This document shows positions 48,070 through 61,270 of a stretch of 64,000 nt of DNA, piece by piece. This DNA comes from Prunella strophiata (Eukaryota; Chordata; Aves; Passeriformes; Prunellidae): the NCBI GenBank assembly GCA_036583965.1, contig JAZBQD010000030.1, positions 85,068,800 to 85,132,799 on the forward strand, read 5' to 3'. The translations under genes were made by a program, and so were the position numbers. The notes beneath the pieces were generated by a model that saw nothing but the letters and a program-made list of their open reading frames with translations, did no database searches and was not told the DNA's origin. Each line of letters opens with the position of its first letter. The first letter of the stretch is position 1.

Positions 48070-48215
48070 CTTCACATCTTCTGTGAGGGCATCAATTAAG
48101 AATGTCAATTTTTGGAGATAGGTAGGGACAGCAAGAGAAATCAAGGATGCCACAAGGATGTCCACACCTCTGTCTCCCCACCCCTGAAATACTGCTGAGT
48201 TTCCCTAACTCTGCA
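48070..48215 (-). pseudogene. Relic gene, exon-like segment B with in-frame TAG
   Basis: Acceptor ATGCCTCCTGCAG, donor GAAG|GTACAG, 146 nt, phase 1 to 0, matching segment A. The third codon boundary gives TAG at 48207-48205. The rest is open and includes GVDILVASLISLAVPTYLQK then LTFLIDALTEDVK. Apart from this stop the segment looks like a normal exon. Confidence 0.5.
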
Positions 48216-48247
48216 CTGCAGGAGGCATGTTTGTGCATACCACACAC

Positions 48248-48371
48248 CTTGTGATAGTGACAGGAAGATGTCCATGCTGTAGGTAGCTCTTGACTCTTCT
48301 TTCTTTCCCATGAACTCCAAGTCCAACTGCATGTTAAAAAATTTGGACTTGTGCCCAAAATCAGTAAGCAC
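48248..48371 (-). pseudogene. Relic gene, exon-like segment A
   Basis: Acceptor CTCCTGCAG, donor CAAG|GTGTGT, 124 nt, phase 0 to 1, no stop. It encodes VLTDFGHKSKFFNMQLDLEF then MGKKEESRATYSMDIFLSLS. The composition is charged and coding-like. The intron just upstream holds the C37 tract (G37 in this sense), whose near end is 44 bases from the acceptor. Confidence 0.5.
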
Positions 48372-48413
48372 CTGCAGGAGAACAGGAACTTTTATCCCCT
48401 CTCTTTCCTACCC

Positions 48414-48414
<1 letters not shown>

Positions 48415-48451
<37 letters not shown>
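48415..48451. repeat. C37 tract
   Basis: Thirty-seven consecutive C on the plus strand (G37 on the minus strand), preceded by cccac. Long C/G homopolymers are rare in vertebrate genomes and error-prone in sequencing. Confidence 0.95.
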
Positions 48452-48913
48452 ACTCCAACAGATTCTTGTTTTGTCATCTTATCTAAGAAGACTGTAATTT
48501 TTTTTCTTTTTTTTGGTGAAGTGGAAAGGGGAGAAGAGAATGTTCTTATTTATTTTGCTCATCAGAATATGATCACAGTTTCTTTTAACTTTATCTCATC
48601 TTTATCCATTAATCTGTTCTGAATCCCTTGCAGACTCCAGACTCAAGTACTTCAGATTTAAGCTTGAAAGAATTTGGCAAACAAGTGGCTGGGCTTTTGT
48701 GAGGAAGGGTAGGACAACTGAAGTAAAGGCATGTCAGCAATAGTGTTTTAAATGTATTTTTAGAGTATTGACTTGCTGGAATTCCCTAACAGAAGAAGCT
48801 ACTTCCCAGACCTATAACAAGAGACCTTATCTCTGTTTAAATGTTATCTGCTGACCAGCATATTAGTGAATAGGGAGGAACTTATGGAAGTTTAGTCTCT
48901 TAAATGATCTTAC

Positions 48914-49003
48914 CAATTTCTCCATTAAAAAAAACATCTCAAACATCACAGTAAAGATGTTAGGAAGGCATTAGCAGATTTCAGACTAAGTTGGAGAAGT
49001 TGT
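48914..49003 (-). pseudogene. Relic gene, candidate exon upstream (two stops)
   Basis: Acceptor after a T-rich tract (TTTTGTTTTTCAG) and strong donor TTG|GTAAGA. The 90 nt are phase 0 to 0, matching the next segment. Read in that frame there are two stops, at about 48986-48988 and 48971-48973. The downstream half is open (FTVMFEMFFLMEKL). It could be a decayed exon or chance. Confidence 0.25.
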
Positions 49004-49184
49004 CTGAAAAACAAAACTGCTTTTCGTGTCCCCTTCTCTAGCACTGGCTTTGCATTTCTTTTTCACCATGCTCCTTGAGCCACCACTGAGAAACTCCCCA
49101 GAACATGACCTTAACAGTCAGCACCTTTGGGGTATAAAGAAAATGTGTGCTCTGCCCTCTGCATCCCACAAGTCCCACAACCCC

Positions 49185-49224
49185 ATTCCTTCCCTTCCCC
49201 TCTGCCAAGGGGAAGGGAAGGAAT
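49185..49224. repeat. Perfect inverted repeat, 17-bp stem, 6-nt loop
   Basis: attccttcccttcccct (49185-49201), loop ctgcca, aggggaagggaaggaat (49208-49224). One arm is all pyrimidine except its first base, so the stem is a polypurine-polypyrimidine hairpin. Confidence 0.95.
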
Positions 49225-49550
49225 ATCTCTCTCCCCACCCCTGAAATATTGCCAAGTACCCAAGAGAGCCTCTCCAGAAGTACCTCTGAACTCTCACCCC
49301 AGTGACTCCAGTTCTTCTACCTTCAGGGGACAATGGGCATCATGTGGTGTTACAGCTGTGCCTAAGGTGACAGCCCTTTGCTGCCCACCCACTGAATTCA
49401 GCCAGAACTGACTTCTCCCATGAGGAACTGATAAAGATCTCCTCTGGCCCACCCTCTGATTTTCATAAAACTCGTGTGCATTTAACAATTTTGAAAGAAT
49501 TTTGCATTCCTTTCAGATCTGGCTGGAAGAAATTAATAGTGAGAAGTTGA

Positions 49551-49577
49551 TGGGGGGAGGGAAGGGGGGAAGGGGGC
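49551..49577 (+). repeat. G-quadruplex candidate
   Basis: Four G runs of 6, 3, 6 and 5 bases (49552-49576) separated by one or two A. It meets the usual G3+N1-7 rule with very short loops. Confidence 0.8.
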
Positions 49578-50202
49578 CAATTTGATAGACAGAAAAATAG
49601 ACAATGTGATTGCATCAGTCTCATTTCCTTAGGAAACTGGGCTAAAAATAAAAGGTTTTATTTGCCCCTGGGAATAAAGAAGAATGTCTCTTACATCTTT
49701 ACAAAACATTTGTTTCTATGTATACTTATAAATAGTCAGGATGAGAGAGGAAGTTTGCACTGGATTTTGAGCAAAGAATTAAAAGGAAGAGCAGGAGGTG
49801 CGTGAGTTGCACAGTCTGGGATTCTTTTAGGCAAATGAGAGCAAAGCAACAAATGCAGGGCCTTGTACACCAATGCCACCCTGCAAACCAACTGCATGTT
49901 GGGCAATTTTTCAGAGCCCCACAGAATGCATGCAGTTTTACTGCATCAGTGATGGATGATGTGCTTTAGATCAAACCCTCGGTGCACTTTACGGTCAGCA
50001 GACTTCTCTCAGGTGTAAGTGAGCAACACGGAAATTGCTATATTTGTTCAGATTTATGGTCTAGAAATTCCTGTCTGATGGTGACCAAGACAAGTTACAA
50101 CAGAGAAAATAATCCCCAAAAAGGTCTCATCCATCATTAAGAGATTGTGTAAGATGAAGAAGGATTTGTGCACCTTCTAAATTTCTCCTTTTCTGAATTT
50201 AC

Positions 50203-50365
50203 TCTAGATATTTTGTTATCTTTGAAAATGTTGTAGGCCTCCTTACAATCATGGCCTCTGTGACAGTCTATAGTAGTAAATGCTTTATACTCATGCTGTG
50301 TATAAAATGCTTTTTGTTCGTGAGATTTGAATTTACTACCTTTCAGTTTCACTGAACTGGCAGCA
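50203..50365 (-). other. Isolated exon-like open segment
   Basis: Acceptor CCAAGTCCCCAG, donor CTAGA|GTAAAT, 163 nt, phase 2 to 0, open. It encodes KLKGSKFKSHEQKAFYTQHE then a Cys/His-containing stretch (DCHRGHDCKEA). No family recognised. It could be an upstream exon of the relic gene. Confidence 0.22.
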
Positions 50366-52334
50366 CTGGGGACTTGGGCTTTTATAGGTCATGCTTAATA
50401 GACACGGAACAAAGCAGTTCCACATCCTCTACAAACTTCTGATTGTTGCAAGACACAAGTGCCAACAAGCAGGAGCCACAGGAGACCTTCCCCCAGGGCA
50501 GATAGGCAGAAAGAAGCAGTTATATTGTACAACCCCTTTGGTTTTGCACTACCCATTAGTTTTTGCTTCAACTGCCTATGCATGGAAGCCCTTTCTTCCT
50601 GAGACATGCCAGAATTTCCATTGCAGGGATACTGCACAGTCCCAGAAATTGCTGTACTGAGGACTGTCACTAGAGGCAGTCCTCATCCTGGAGAATTTAA
50701 GTTCAAAATATGAAAGACCAGCACAATCTGAGGAAAAGGGATGCAACACACCATTGGAAGATTAGAAAAGGAGAAAGTACCTTGCCTGCAGGTATGACTG
50801 GGGCTCTGATCAGGAGTTAAACATCAACTTGGTGTCAAACTTGATCTTGCTTCTCCAGGGGATGGGATTATCTCCTAACTTAGAGGTCAAAAATGAGATG
50901 TCTGAGGTCATCATTCTACAATCCCTCCACCATCAACCAAGAGAATTAGCTTCTTCTGGAGACTGTTCATGTGACTTAAATAAAAGGTCACTAATTTCTT
51001 CTGTTTCCAACTATATGCATAAGAGATTTCTTCTCAGTACTGGTTTAATATCCATGCCCCACTCTACTGCTTTTAGCAGAGTTACTTACTAATATCACCA
51101 CCTATGCAAGGTACACTAAGATGGTTTTCTTGCTCATTTCTTTTTCTAATTAGAATAGTCTCTGGTATAGGCAGAAATAGAGCTTAACTTACATTTTAAC
51201 AACAAAACATGTATATGTTGTTGTATATGCCTGTCTTAGGTACCTTATTTGATAAACAGTTTTGAATTTCCAGGTAAGCTCTGAAAATTCTGTATCATAA
51301 TTTCAGTCTAAGGTGCATTCTGGGAATTACTAATAATTCAAAAAGCATCTCAGACTTCAAAATCACTTACATATTCTCAGAAAATTTGCTCCTGATCTCA
51401 CTTGTATCATCTTCTTGAAAGAAAACCACAGGATTGAAAAAACATGTGAACAAAATGATAATGAAAGCAGCTGATTTTTTTAAGCTTGATAGCAAAACCC
51501 CTGTCTAATTATATGCAATTGCAATGAGGTCTGAGTCATGACTTGTCAGATGATCCTCTTATTTGATGTGGCTACAAACCAAAAGATATACATTGGGAAG
51601 GCAAGCAAACTGAAGATCTCACAAAAGCATAGGTCTTCCTTGTTTCCCTGGTCCTTTGCTTTTCTCTCCTTCTTTATGTTCAACCTTATGTTCAACCAAC
51701 CCACAGAGTAGAAGCTGTATTTCCTAAAATCTTGACAGTGTCATGCACTTTTATGGTGCTGTGCAGATGATTGATGGGCAAAGAATATGAATGATGGTGT
51801 GAAAAGATAGAAGGGTAATGTGTAATGATGTAAACTTGACCTGTATTCATTTTTGACAAACACTCTCTGAAAAAAAACATGTCACAGTACTGGAAAATGA
51901 AGGTATTCACATATAACACTAGGAAAATATATTGCCAGGAGAGCCTGGCAATGCTGCTGTTAGTTTTATGTCCAAGTAGCCACACACACAGGGTGGTCAG
52001 GACAGTGTGTGGCTGCTTCACATCTTGCCTGTTCCAGAAACCTCTCCTGGAAACAAAACTCTTCATATGATTTAACTACTGAGTTACTCATCAAAAGGCA
52101 GCTGCTATCTTATGCTGATGTGTATGTTTGCTGATGGCATTTTCCTTTTTGTGTTTCTTAGTTCACCAAGTGAGCGTGAGAACTGTCTAGAGGGCATCCT
52201 TGGGCAGTTCACTCCAGAGCTAACACATTGCATTCTCTGGCAGCACCCACTGCATGTGGATCATTAATATCTTCATTGTGATCACAACAGATAAGCAAAA
52301 CTGTGTCTGGATACTGAAATGTTGTGGTTTTCCC

Positions 52335-52377
52335 TTTTATTTTCTTGTACCAAGTATTATGGTACAAGAAAATAAAA
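52335..52377. repeat. Perfect inverted repeat, 18-bp stem, 7-nt loop
   Basis: ttttattttcttgtacca (52335-52352), loop agtatta, tggtacaagaaaataaaa (52360-52377). The AT-rich stem is perfectly complementary. Confidence 0.95.
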
Positions 52378-55300
52378 TTATTAGTAGTATTATTACTTTT
52401 TTAAAAACACTGAAAATTATATGCTTCCAACGTGGATGATTGCCAAAAAGATTGCAGGAGAGGGGGAAAGAGGGTCAGGAAATAGAGAATGTGGCTTTTT
52501 TTAGTAGAGATATATCATGTTGCATTTGCCTTGTCTTTGAATCACATTAAATATACACACTGTTAAAAGGCTATTGAAATGTTCAAATGTCAGTGTTTCA
52601 AATGAAAATCAATAGCCTGCTATTAGGCTCATTATAGTGCTGTTATGCATCATTAAAACACATTTAAAAGCTTTCAGCATAAACCAGAAGATGGGATGAA
52701 TAACAAGACACTTTGAGAATCTGCAACATACTTAAAAGGAAATAAAGAGGCAAAAGAGAAACTTTGTAGGCACTGGGATAGAAAGCCCTTGAAAGAGCTC
52801 ATTGGGAGTTAGAAACATATATGAACATGAGAAAATGAATGACATGGAACTCAGGATACAGGCAAATGTGTGAAGCTGTACCACTGAAAGTATATTACCA
52901 TATGAAAGTATGCATATGAGACTAAGAGAGATTCCTTGCTATATTTTTGAATTTTCTTCCTAAAGGAAAGACTGGGAAGAAGTGACTCTCCCAATGGCTG
53001 GAAATTTAACTGGGCAAGAGGGGCAACAGATTTCTAGTTCCTTCACATATGTATTTTTATGCTTTTACACCTGATTGCTGTAGTGCACATTTGCCTTCTT
53101 CCTGGAGCAGGACTACAACACAGACCACCCACCATCCTGAATGTCACACTCCATTAAATCCATCAGATCCTGCTTTTTCTACCTTTCCTCTTGTGGTGAA
53201 TCTTTAATGCCTGTAAACAAAGCAAAATAACTTCAGCCAAAGGAGATAAACACTCCCCTCTACTCCTAATAGCCATAGTCTGGGCTGGAGTTTAAATCCC
53301 TGTAGGGAGATGAAGAAAACCTGAATCTCCCACTTCCTGGACAAGAGCTTTCTAATCAGTTCAGAATTATTGAATATTCTTTCAGAAGGTGGATTTCAAA
53401 TTTGTAGCTTAAACATAAAGCACTTCCTCCTGCAATTTTATCTGCATAAGTAAAGGTTCTACTGAAATTGATTTTGGATGAAAACAGAACCATAAGGCAT
53501 AAATCAAGTCATGGAGTCAGGGAACGGAAATAGTTCCATTTGTATCAGATATGCAATTGCATAGCTCAAATTAAAAACGCTGAGTGCTCAAATTAAAGTT
53601 CACAGTGAAGACTTCCCAAGCAATGCACAGACTGAATGTTTTTACACAGAACATATGCTTAGATATTTTAAAATTAGAAATGGATTTTTAAAAAATCCTG
53701 TCTGGAAAAAAAAAAAAGAGCAAGACAAAAAGGACAAATTGAGAATATTATTTTGCTTCAAGCAGTTTTTGGAGGAAAAAGTGTTTCTGAGCAGTCAGGA
53801 AAGGGTTTCCTTGTCAGAAGAGTCTATCCAAAGACACATAAGCAAATAGCCATACTGTATGCTGCTTTTATGTGCCAATAGTTTCACTATAAATCTAATT
53901 GGGCCAAAGCTCTGTCTCTTCTGGGAGCATCTAACATTCAAGGAATCAAGAGAGTGGACTAACATTAATTTACAGGTGTGATCATGTGCAGCTTAAAATG
54001 CAGAGACATCACTAAAACTCACAGTAGTTAAAGAATTCAGCAATGACCATGTTTATTTCTAACCCACTCAGTATTCAGCACTTATGAAGCCATTCATGCA
54101 ATGATATTTTTGGTGTTTCTTAAGTGCTTTTCAAGCTGTATCCAAGATACCTTGGCAGCTTAGAGAGCTGACTAACAAATGAAGATGTGTTCTCATACAG
54201 TTACTCAGGAAGACTTTTAGGCATTGTTAGCATGCCAATATTGTTGATTACTCCAGGAATAACAAAATCTGTTTCTGTATTGGTGGTCCTGTCTTGTATT
54301 TTGAATTGAAAAGATGAACTATGGAGAAAAGCATTTAACTGTTACTAGAAAGATACACATGAAGAGATGTATACAAAATGCATCTCCTCCTTCCTTTCTC
54401 TGATATGCTGCTCTTTAAAATGTACTGTAGACAGGATGGGTCACTTTAACTACTGTGGAAAGGAATTTGTGTACAAGAGAGAATTCTCATGAGAATACAC
54501 AGAACAATCTGGAAGCGCTTTAATTCACTCTTTGACTTTAAGGTGTGATTTAATTCCTTCCTACTGTGTCCTTCCTAAATGAACTGTGGGGAATAAAAGA
54601 TAGGCTGTTGGGAGTAGTTTCCTGAGTATTCAGCCTCTTTGCTAGAAGAAACTAAAATACTGGCTGGATAATTCTTTAATACTTTTATTGCTCCTTCCAA
54701 ATGTTGTCTTTTTCCATCTATCCTTTATTAGGATTCTTTTTATAGTACCTGCAATGTAGTCTGTGTTTCTTATGCGTCATCTAAAATATAATAGTAAACA
54801 ATACAAAATACAATAGTAAATAATATAATAAATTTTAAGAAGGAAAGAGAACTCCTACAGTTAAATTGCATAGCCTTGCCCTTAGCTCAGGAAATCAAAT
54901 CTGACTGTTCTCCTTTGGTTGTGAATCTAATTTTCCAGTAACAATTACAATTCATCAAAAGCTGATGTTCTTTTAAATACTACACCAATTGCATTCTAAC
55001 AGCCAAATCATTTTGCAAAGGTTTATTTGTATTTGTAACCTGCCAAACTAGATTGCCTGTGTCACTTTTAGTCTGGGATCTCTGTGTCTGGGCTAATATG
55101 TATTAGCATGTTCGAGCCAACAGGACAGGGCTACACAAAGGGGCTGAGAGTCAGAAATTTAAGTACAGCCCCAATCTCTTTATCCCTCTTTAGGAACTCA
55201 AAGCATGATTTTTACTGAGGTTCTTCCTTAAAGTCAAACATGAAAAATGACAGGTGGGTTTTATGCTTGTATTGACCATTTAATAGCTGTTACATAGGCC

Positions 55301-57185
55301 ATTTACAAGAAATGGAATATGCTCAGACTGCTTCCAGAGGCGTTGTTCTGCAAAGGGAGAAAACTGAAGTCTTCCTTTTATACCATGAGATTGTGCTGCA
55401 CTGAGGCATCTCCTGCGGAATCAACCCCCCTGGCCCACCAAGGCAGCTGGTGCCCCAGCCTTCCTCCCTGAGTATAATGCAGTCCTTTTCAGATCTTTCC
55501 AAGAACTCCTTTTATTTGAGTCTACACTAGTACCACACACTCTTCATTACACAAGTTTTGAGCCCAAGAATGTCCAACACACTCATGTGTCACAAAATAT
55601 AGTGCCCTGTGCAGTCACAGAAACACTATTTTGCTTATGACACTTCCTGTCCCAAGAGCATTTTACCCTCATCTTTTTCTTTTTAGATTAAGATTTTCCC
55701 TACCCCAAAACAATAATCTGTTTTAAAATCTTTGTGACTTCAAAATTCCCTTTGTCAACTGATGCTTGTGCCCATCCTCCTTCCTATTAAGTATTCCATC
55801 TTCTAAACTGTTAGCTTTCCTGTTCTGACAAAACCTTTTAATTCGCATTGAATGCTTTCACATCGCTGCATTAGTGAGCACACACGAATAATACATTTTT
55901 TTTGCTATCTCAGTCTTCAGGTAGATTTTTTATTTCTGTAAAGTCCATTTCTGCAGTTCTGCATCCATTATTCCAGTAAGCACAATATCAAAGAGTGGAT
56001 TATGATTCTGAAATCTACAGGAAAAGAAGAAGCAGCTTTCTCTTTTTAAACACATTTCTTCTTTCAGCTCTGCTGTCTTCAACAGAGTTTGTTATTAGGA
56101 GCAGGCTGTACAAAAAACACCACCTGGACAAAAGCATCAAAGGCTTGTTTGGGTTCTAATCCAGCCAGCAAGCCATCCCTCAATTTAAGGCACAACTTTA
56201 GATGTGATAATTTCTAACCATAAACTTCATGCCAAAAATGAACAAGTGCAACTTTTGTCAGCATGCCAGAAACAGAAAACCTGCTGTTGGTCTGAGGCCT
56301 GTGCTTTCCCAAGTTTTCCATCTAGTCCTACCACACACATACATAGTTTACTTCCTCAGCTATTTGCAATGCTTTCATCTTCTTCCTAAATCTTACAATT
56401 AAAGTCCTTGTTGCAGTTGTTAGTAAACTCTAAATTGGCCTAAACTTCCAAATAATGCTTTGTTTCCTTGAATACCCTGGCCAGGTCAGGGAGCTCACTG
56501 GCATCCTCTTCTATCTGCATTACTCTTCTAGCAGCGTATGTTGCAAGCAGACTTCTCGCTGTGATCCAGTCCGCTGGTACTGCTCTATCAACAACTGTCA
56601 GATCTTGCCTCGCCTGCCTGCAGACCTTGTTTTCCTCACAGCATTTTTAATAGCTCTGTATGTGTAGGAATCCTTTACACCTCTGGGATCTCTGTTTCTT
56701 TCCCATCAAAAATGAGAAATAAGGAACACCTCCATTACTTGGTCTATATGCAGAACACAAGTCTTCCGTTTATATTACTTTAGAAACTGAATCCCATCTC
56801 TTACACGTGCATTGCTGTCTGGAAAGCCAAGATCTTTAGGGCTGGGTGACTTGGGAGGAGTACTACTACTAGAAAGATCAGTGTCTGCTCTCAGGACTTC
56901 CTAAGCTCTTCTCCTCTCAGCACATTCCACAGAAAGCTCTTCCTCCAGGCCATGACCTCAGCACTTCTTCAGGTTAAGCCAGTGACCTGCTGTCCCACGA
57001 GATGTACTTCCACAGGATAAGCCAATTAAACAGATCATCACACTTCACAGGGATGTGCTTCAATCCCAGACACAGGTTACTGCTGCTCACCACCCTCCCT
57101 GCTCTGCTGAGAGCCCCACCAGCAAACTGGATATTCTCAACTGCACCGGACCATGGAAGATACGGATGAACATAAGCCCTTCGGA

Positions 57186-57620
57186 ATCAATTAGATGGAA
57201 AGGATTTCTGAGATCATCGAGTCCAACCTGTGACTGCACACCACCTTGTCAACTACACTGGGGCACCAAGGGCCATATCCAGTCTTTCCTTAAACACTTC
57301 CAGGGAAAGTGACTCTGCCACCTCCCTGGCAGCCCATTCCAATGTCTAATCACACTTTTTATGAAGAAATCCCTAAATCTCCAACCTAAATCTCCCCTGG
57401 TGCATCCTGAGGCTGTGTCCCCTTGTCCTGTCGCTGGTTACCGGGGAGAAGAGTCTGACCCCCACGGGGATACAAGCTCCTTTCAGGTGGTTGTACAGGG
57501 TGGTAAGATCCCGCCTAAGCCTCCTTTTCTCCAGGTTCAACAACCCCAGCAGCCTCAGCTGCTCCTCACAGAACTTGTGCTCCAGACCCTTCAATGGACC
57601 CAATTCATGGTGCAACTGCT
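57186..57620 (-). mobile_element. CR1-type LINE 3' fragment next to the CNOT11 promoter
   Basis: Antisense CR1 with ttctgagatcatcgagtcca, tgtccccttgtcctgtcgct, and gcctccttttctccaggttc in the expected order. It ends close to where the CpG island begins, about 480 bp before the CNOT11 ATG. Confidence 0.82.
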
Positions 57621-57729
57621 CCGCCGTTAAACGGCACCGCCACGAGGTGTTCCTCGGCCAAGAGAAAACCCCCGGCCCCACAGCCGGGCAGGGCGCGGGG
57701 GGCGGCGCGGGGGCCCGGGCGGCGCAGGG

Positions 57730-57801
57730 TGCCGGGGAGGCGGAGGCTGCCGGGGAGGCTCAGAGTGCCAGGGAGGCTCAGAGTGCCGGGGAAGCTCAGG
57801 C
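57730..57801 (+). repeat. Four tandem 18-bp GC-rich units
   Basis: Units at 57730, 57748, 57766 and 57784, based on tgccggggaggctcagag, each with a few changes. They lie in the CNOT11 CpG island upstream of the CCAAT boxes. Confidence 0.9.
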
Positions 57802-58097
57802 TGCCGGCGCTGTCCCGGCCCGGCCGCCATGGCGCTGTCCCGGCCCGGCACGGGCACAGCGCGCTCCGCGCCGCGCGCCGCCGGGCGCCCCCTGCCGGCC
57901 CCGCGGGGGCGCGCGCGGCCGCTGCCCGGACCAATGGCCCGCCCCCGTCGGGCGGCGCGGACCAATCCCGGCCCGCCCGGCCGCGCGCGCGCCGCCCCGC
58001 AGCCCGGGCCGGAACGCCCCCGGCGCCTTTCGCGGCAGCGCCGTAAAGCGCGGCCGGCGGGGAGCGCCGGGGCCGGAGCGGCGGCGGTCGCGGTCGG

Positions 58098-59953
<1,856 letters not shown>

Positions 59954-60160
59954 TGACTATTAAAAGGTTTGAACTATGCTATAAGGTCTTCAAGCCTGTG
60001 TTCAAGCACTTAGAGAAACTTCAGGCAGAGATTACAGCCTAACTCTTCTGTCCTCCTTAACAAATAGTTTTTAAAGTATGTATATAATTGTCTTAAATAC
60101 AAGAATATTTTGCAAGTATAGGAAAAAAGCTATGAGGTTTTTTTTTTAGGGATGGGTTTC

Positions 60161-60183
60161 TTTTTTTTGGGGGGGGGGGGGGG
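60161..60183 (+). repeat. T8-G15 homopolymer pair
   Basis: Eight T followed directly by fifteen G (60169-60183). Unstable and G-quadruplex-prone. Confidence 0.9.
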
Positions 60184-61091
60184 ATATTTTTGGTGGTCTT
60201 TTTCATTTGTTTGCTTTGTTTTAGTTATTTGTGTGGGATTTTTTCTGTGTTTTCATCCCTTTTCACCCTTTGCAGTATTTCTTTCATGAGAGAACAAGCA
60301 TAACTGTCATGCTACTGTTACATACCAGTACTTCAGCTGTACCTGGAAAATTGACTATTACAATTAAATCTTTAGTTTATTGCAAAGTTAGGCCTTGCAG
60401 TGTTAGCTCAAGAGTTGGAAAGGGGTCCAGTTTTTAGATTGAAAAGAAAAACAATGTGATACTTATCCTTTGACAGGAGAACAGGAGGAAGGACATGATT
60501 GTTCATGTCGCATCTGGAGCTAAGATGAAATATTATATATTGTTGGGAACAAGGAACCAGTTTAAACACAAAAAAATCCTTTTTCCCTAGGTATGTTCCA
60601 GTAAATCTGCTTGCTTGAAAACTGACCATCCCAGTTCTGTATCTGTACAATGTGATTTATTGCTCTGAGGTTGGGCACCATTTAAATTTTCTGTGTCCTT
60701 CAGCTTGTTTCTTGGTATTGTCATTTTTTTTCTGTGAACTCTGACATTGACTGGTAAAGCTGTGGTATACTGTCCCTTGTTCACAGTCTACAAATGTCTT
60801 GTATGGTCCTCCTTAGCTGCTATTTCCAGACTGGTATAATTTGAAAATGCAAATTGAACACCTTAACATGCCATTGTGAGTGAGACAAACTTTTCTGGTC
60901 CTTCTTGTGTTCATCCTGGTTGTATTTTGTAGAATACCTTAGTGAATTAAAACTTTGTGAAGCCTCAGGTAACTTGTCATTTTTAGTGCAAGGCTTATGT
61001 GATGCCTTAAGAGGCCTCAAGGTGTGTTTATTTGTTTTTCCCTTGGTACTGTGTTTGCATTCTGAGTAGTTTTTTCATTAAAGATGAAATA

Positions 61092-61270
61092 ATTGAATCA
61101 CAGAATGGGTTGGGTGGGTTGGAAAAGACCATAAAAATCATCTACTTCCTCCTTTATCCACTGTGGGCATGAACACCTTCCAATAGACCAGGTTGCTCAA
61201 AGCCCCATCCAGCCTGGACTTGGACATTTCCACAGATGGGGATCCACAGATTCTCTAGGCAACCTCAAAA
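61092..61270 (-). mobile_element. CR1-type LINE 3' tail
   Basis: Antisense CR1: aatcacagaatgggttgg, ccaggttgctcaaagcccca, the same subfamily as the copy at 729. Confidence 0.82.

Larger units (their letters stand above)
41417..49003 (-). pseudogene. Relic of an unrecognised multi-exon gene (possible large-lipid-transfer-protein-like)
   Basis: The minus strand between TBC1D8 and CNOT11 shows a series of open segments, each bounded by plausible acceptor and donor sites. Five consecutive segments from 48371 down to 46174 join in matching phase (0/1, 1/0, 0/0, 0/1, 1/2). A run of this kind is hard to get by chance. The joined reading has a TAG near the start of the second segment, and further stops in flanking segments, so it looks dead. 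The order of features (a leucine-rich stretch, then PPQHITLHARIEEDGE, then VWFSSL, then CTMNGATLIHLP, then lysine-rich alternating beta-strand-like segments) recalls the beta region of apolipophorin/apoB-type proteins. That is inference from memory and unproven. No start or 3' end was located. Confidence 0.45.
49004..57185. other. Intergenic, 5' of CNOT11
   Basis: AT-rich sequence without a supported gene. It has two perfect hairpins (49185, 52335), the G-rich tract at 49551, and exon-like segments near 50203-50365 and 51378-51420 of low confidence. No interspersed repeat was recognised between 49.0 and 57.1 kb. Confidence 0.6.

Noticed and set aside
51692..52066. Minus-strand open frame of 124 codons
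   Set aside because: No splice context, no family features and an irregular composition, so probably chance.
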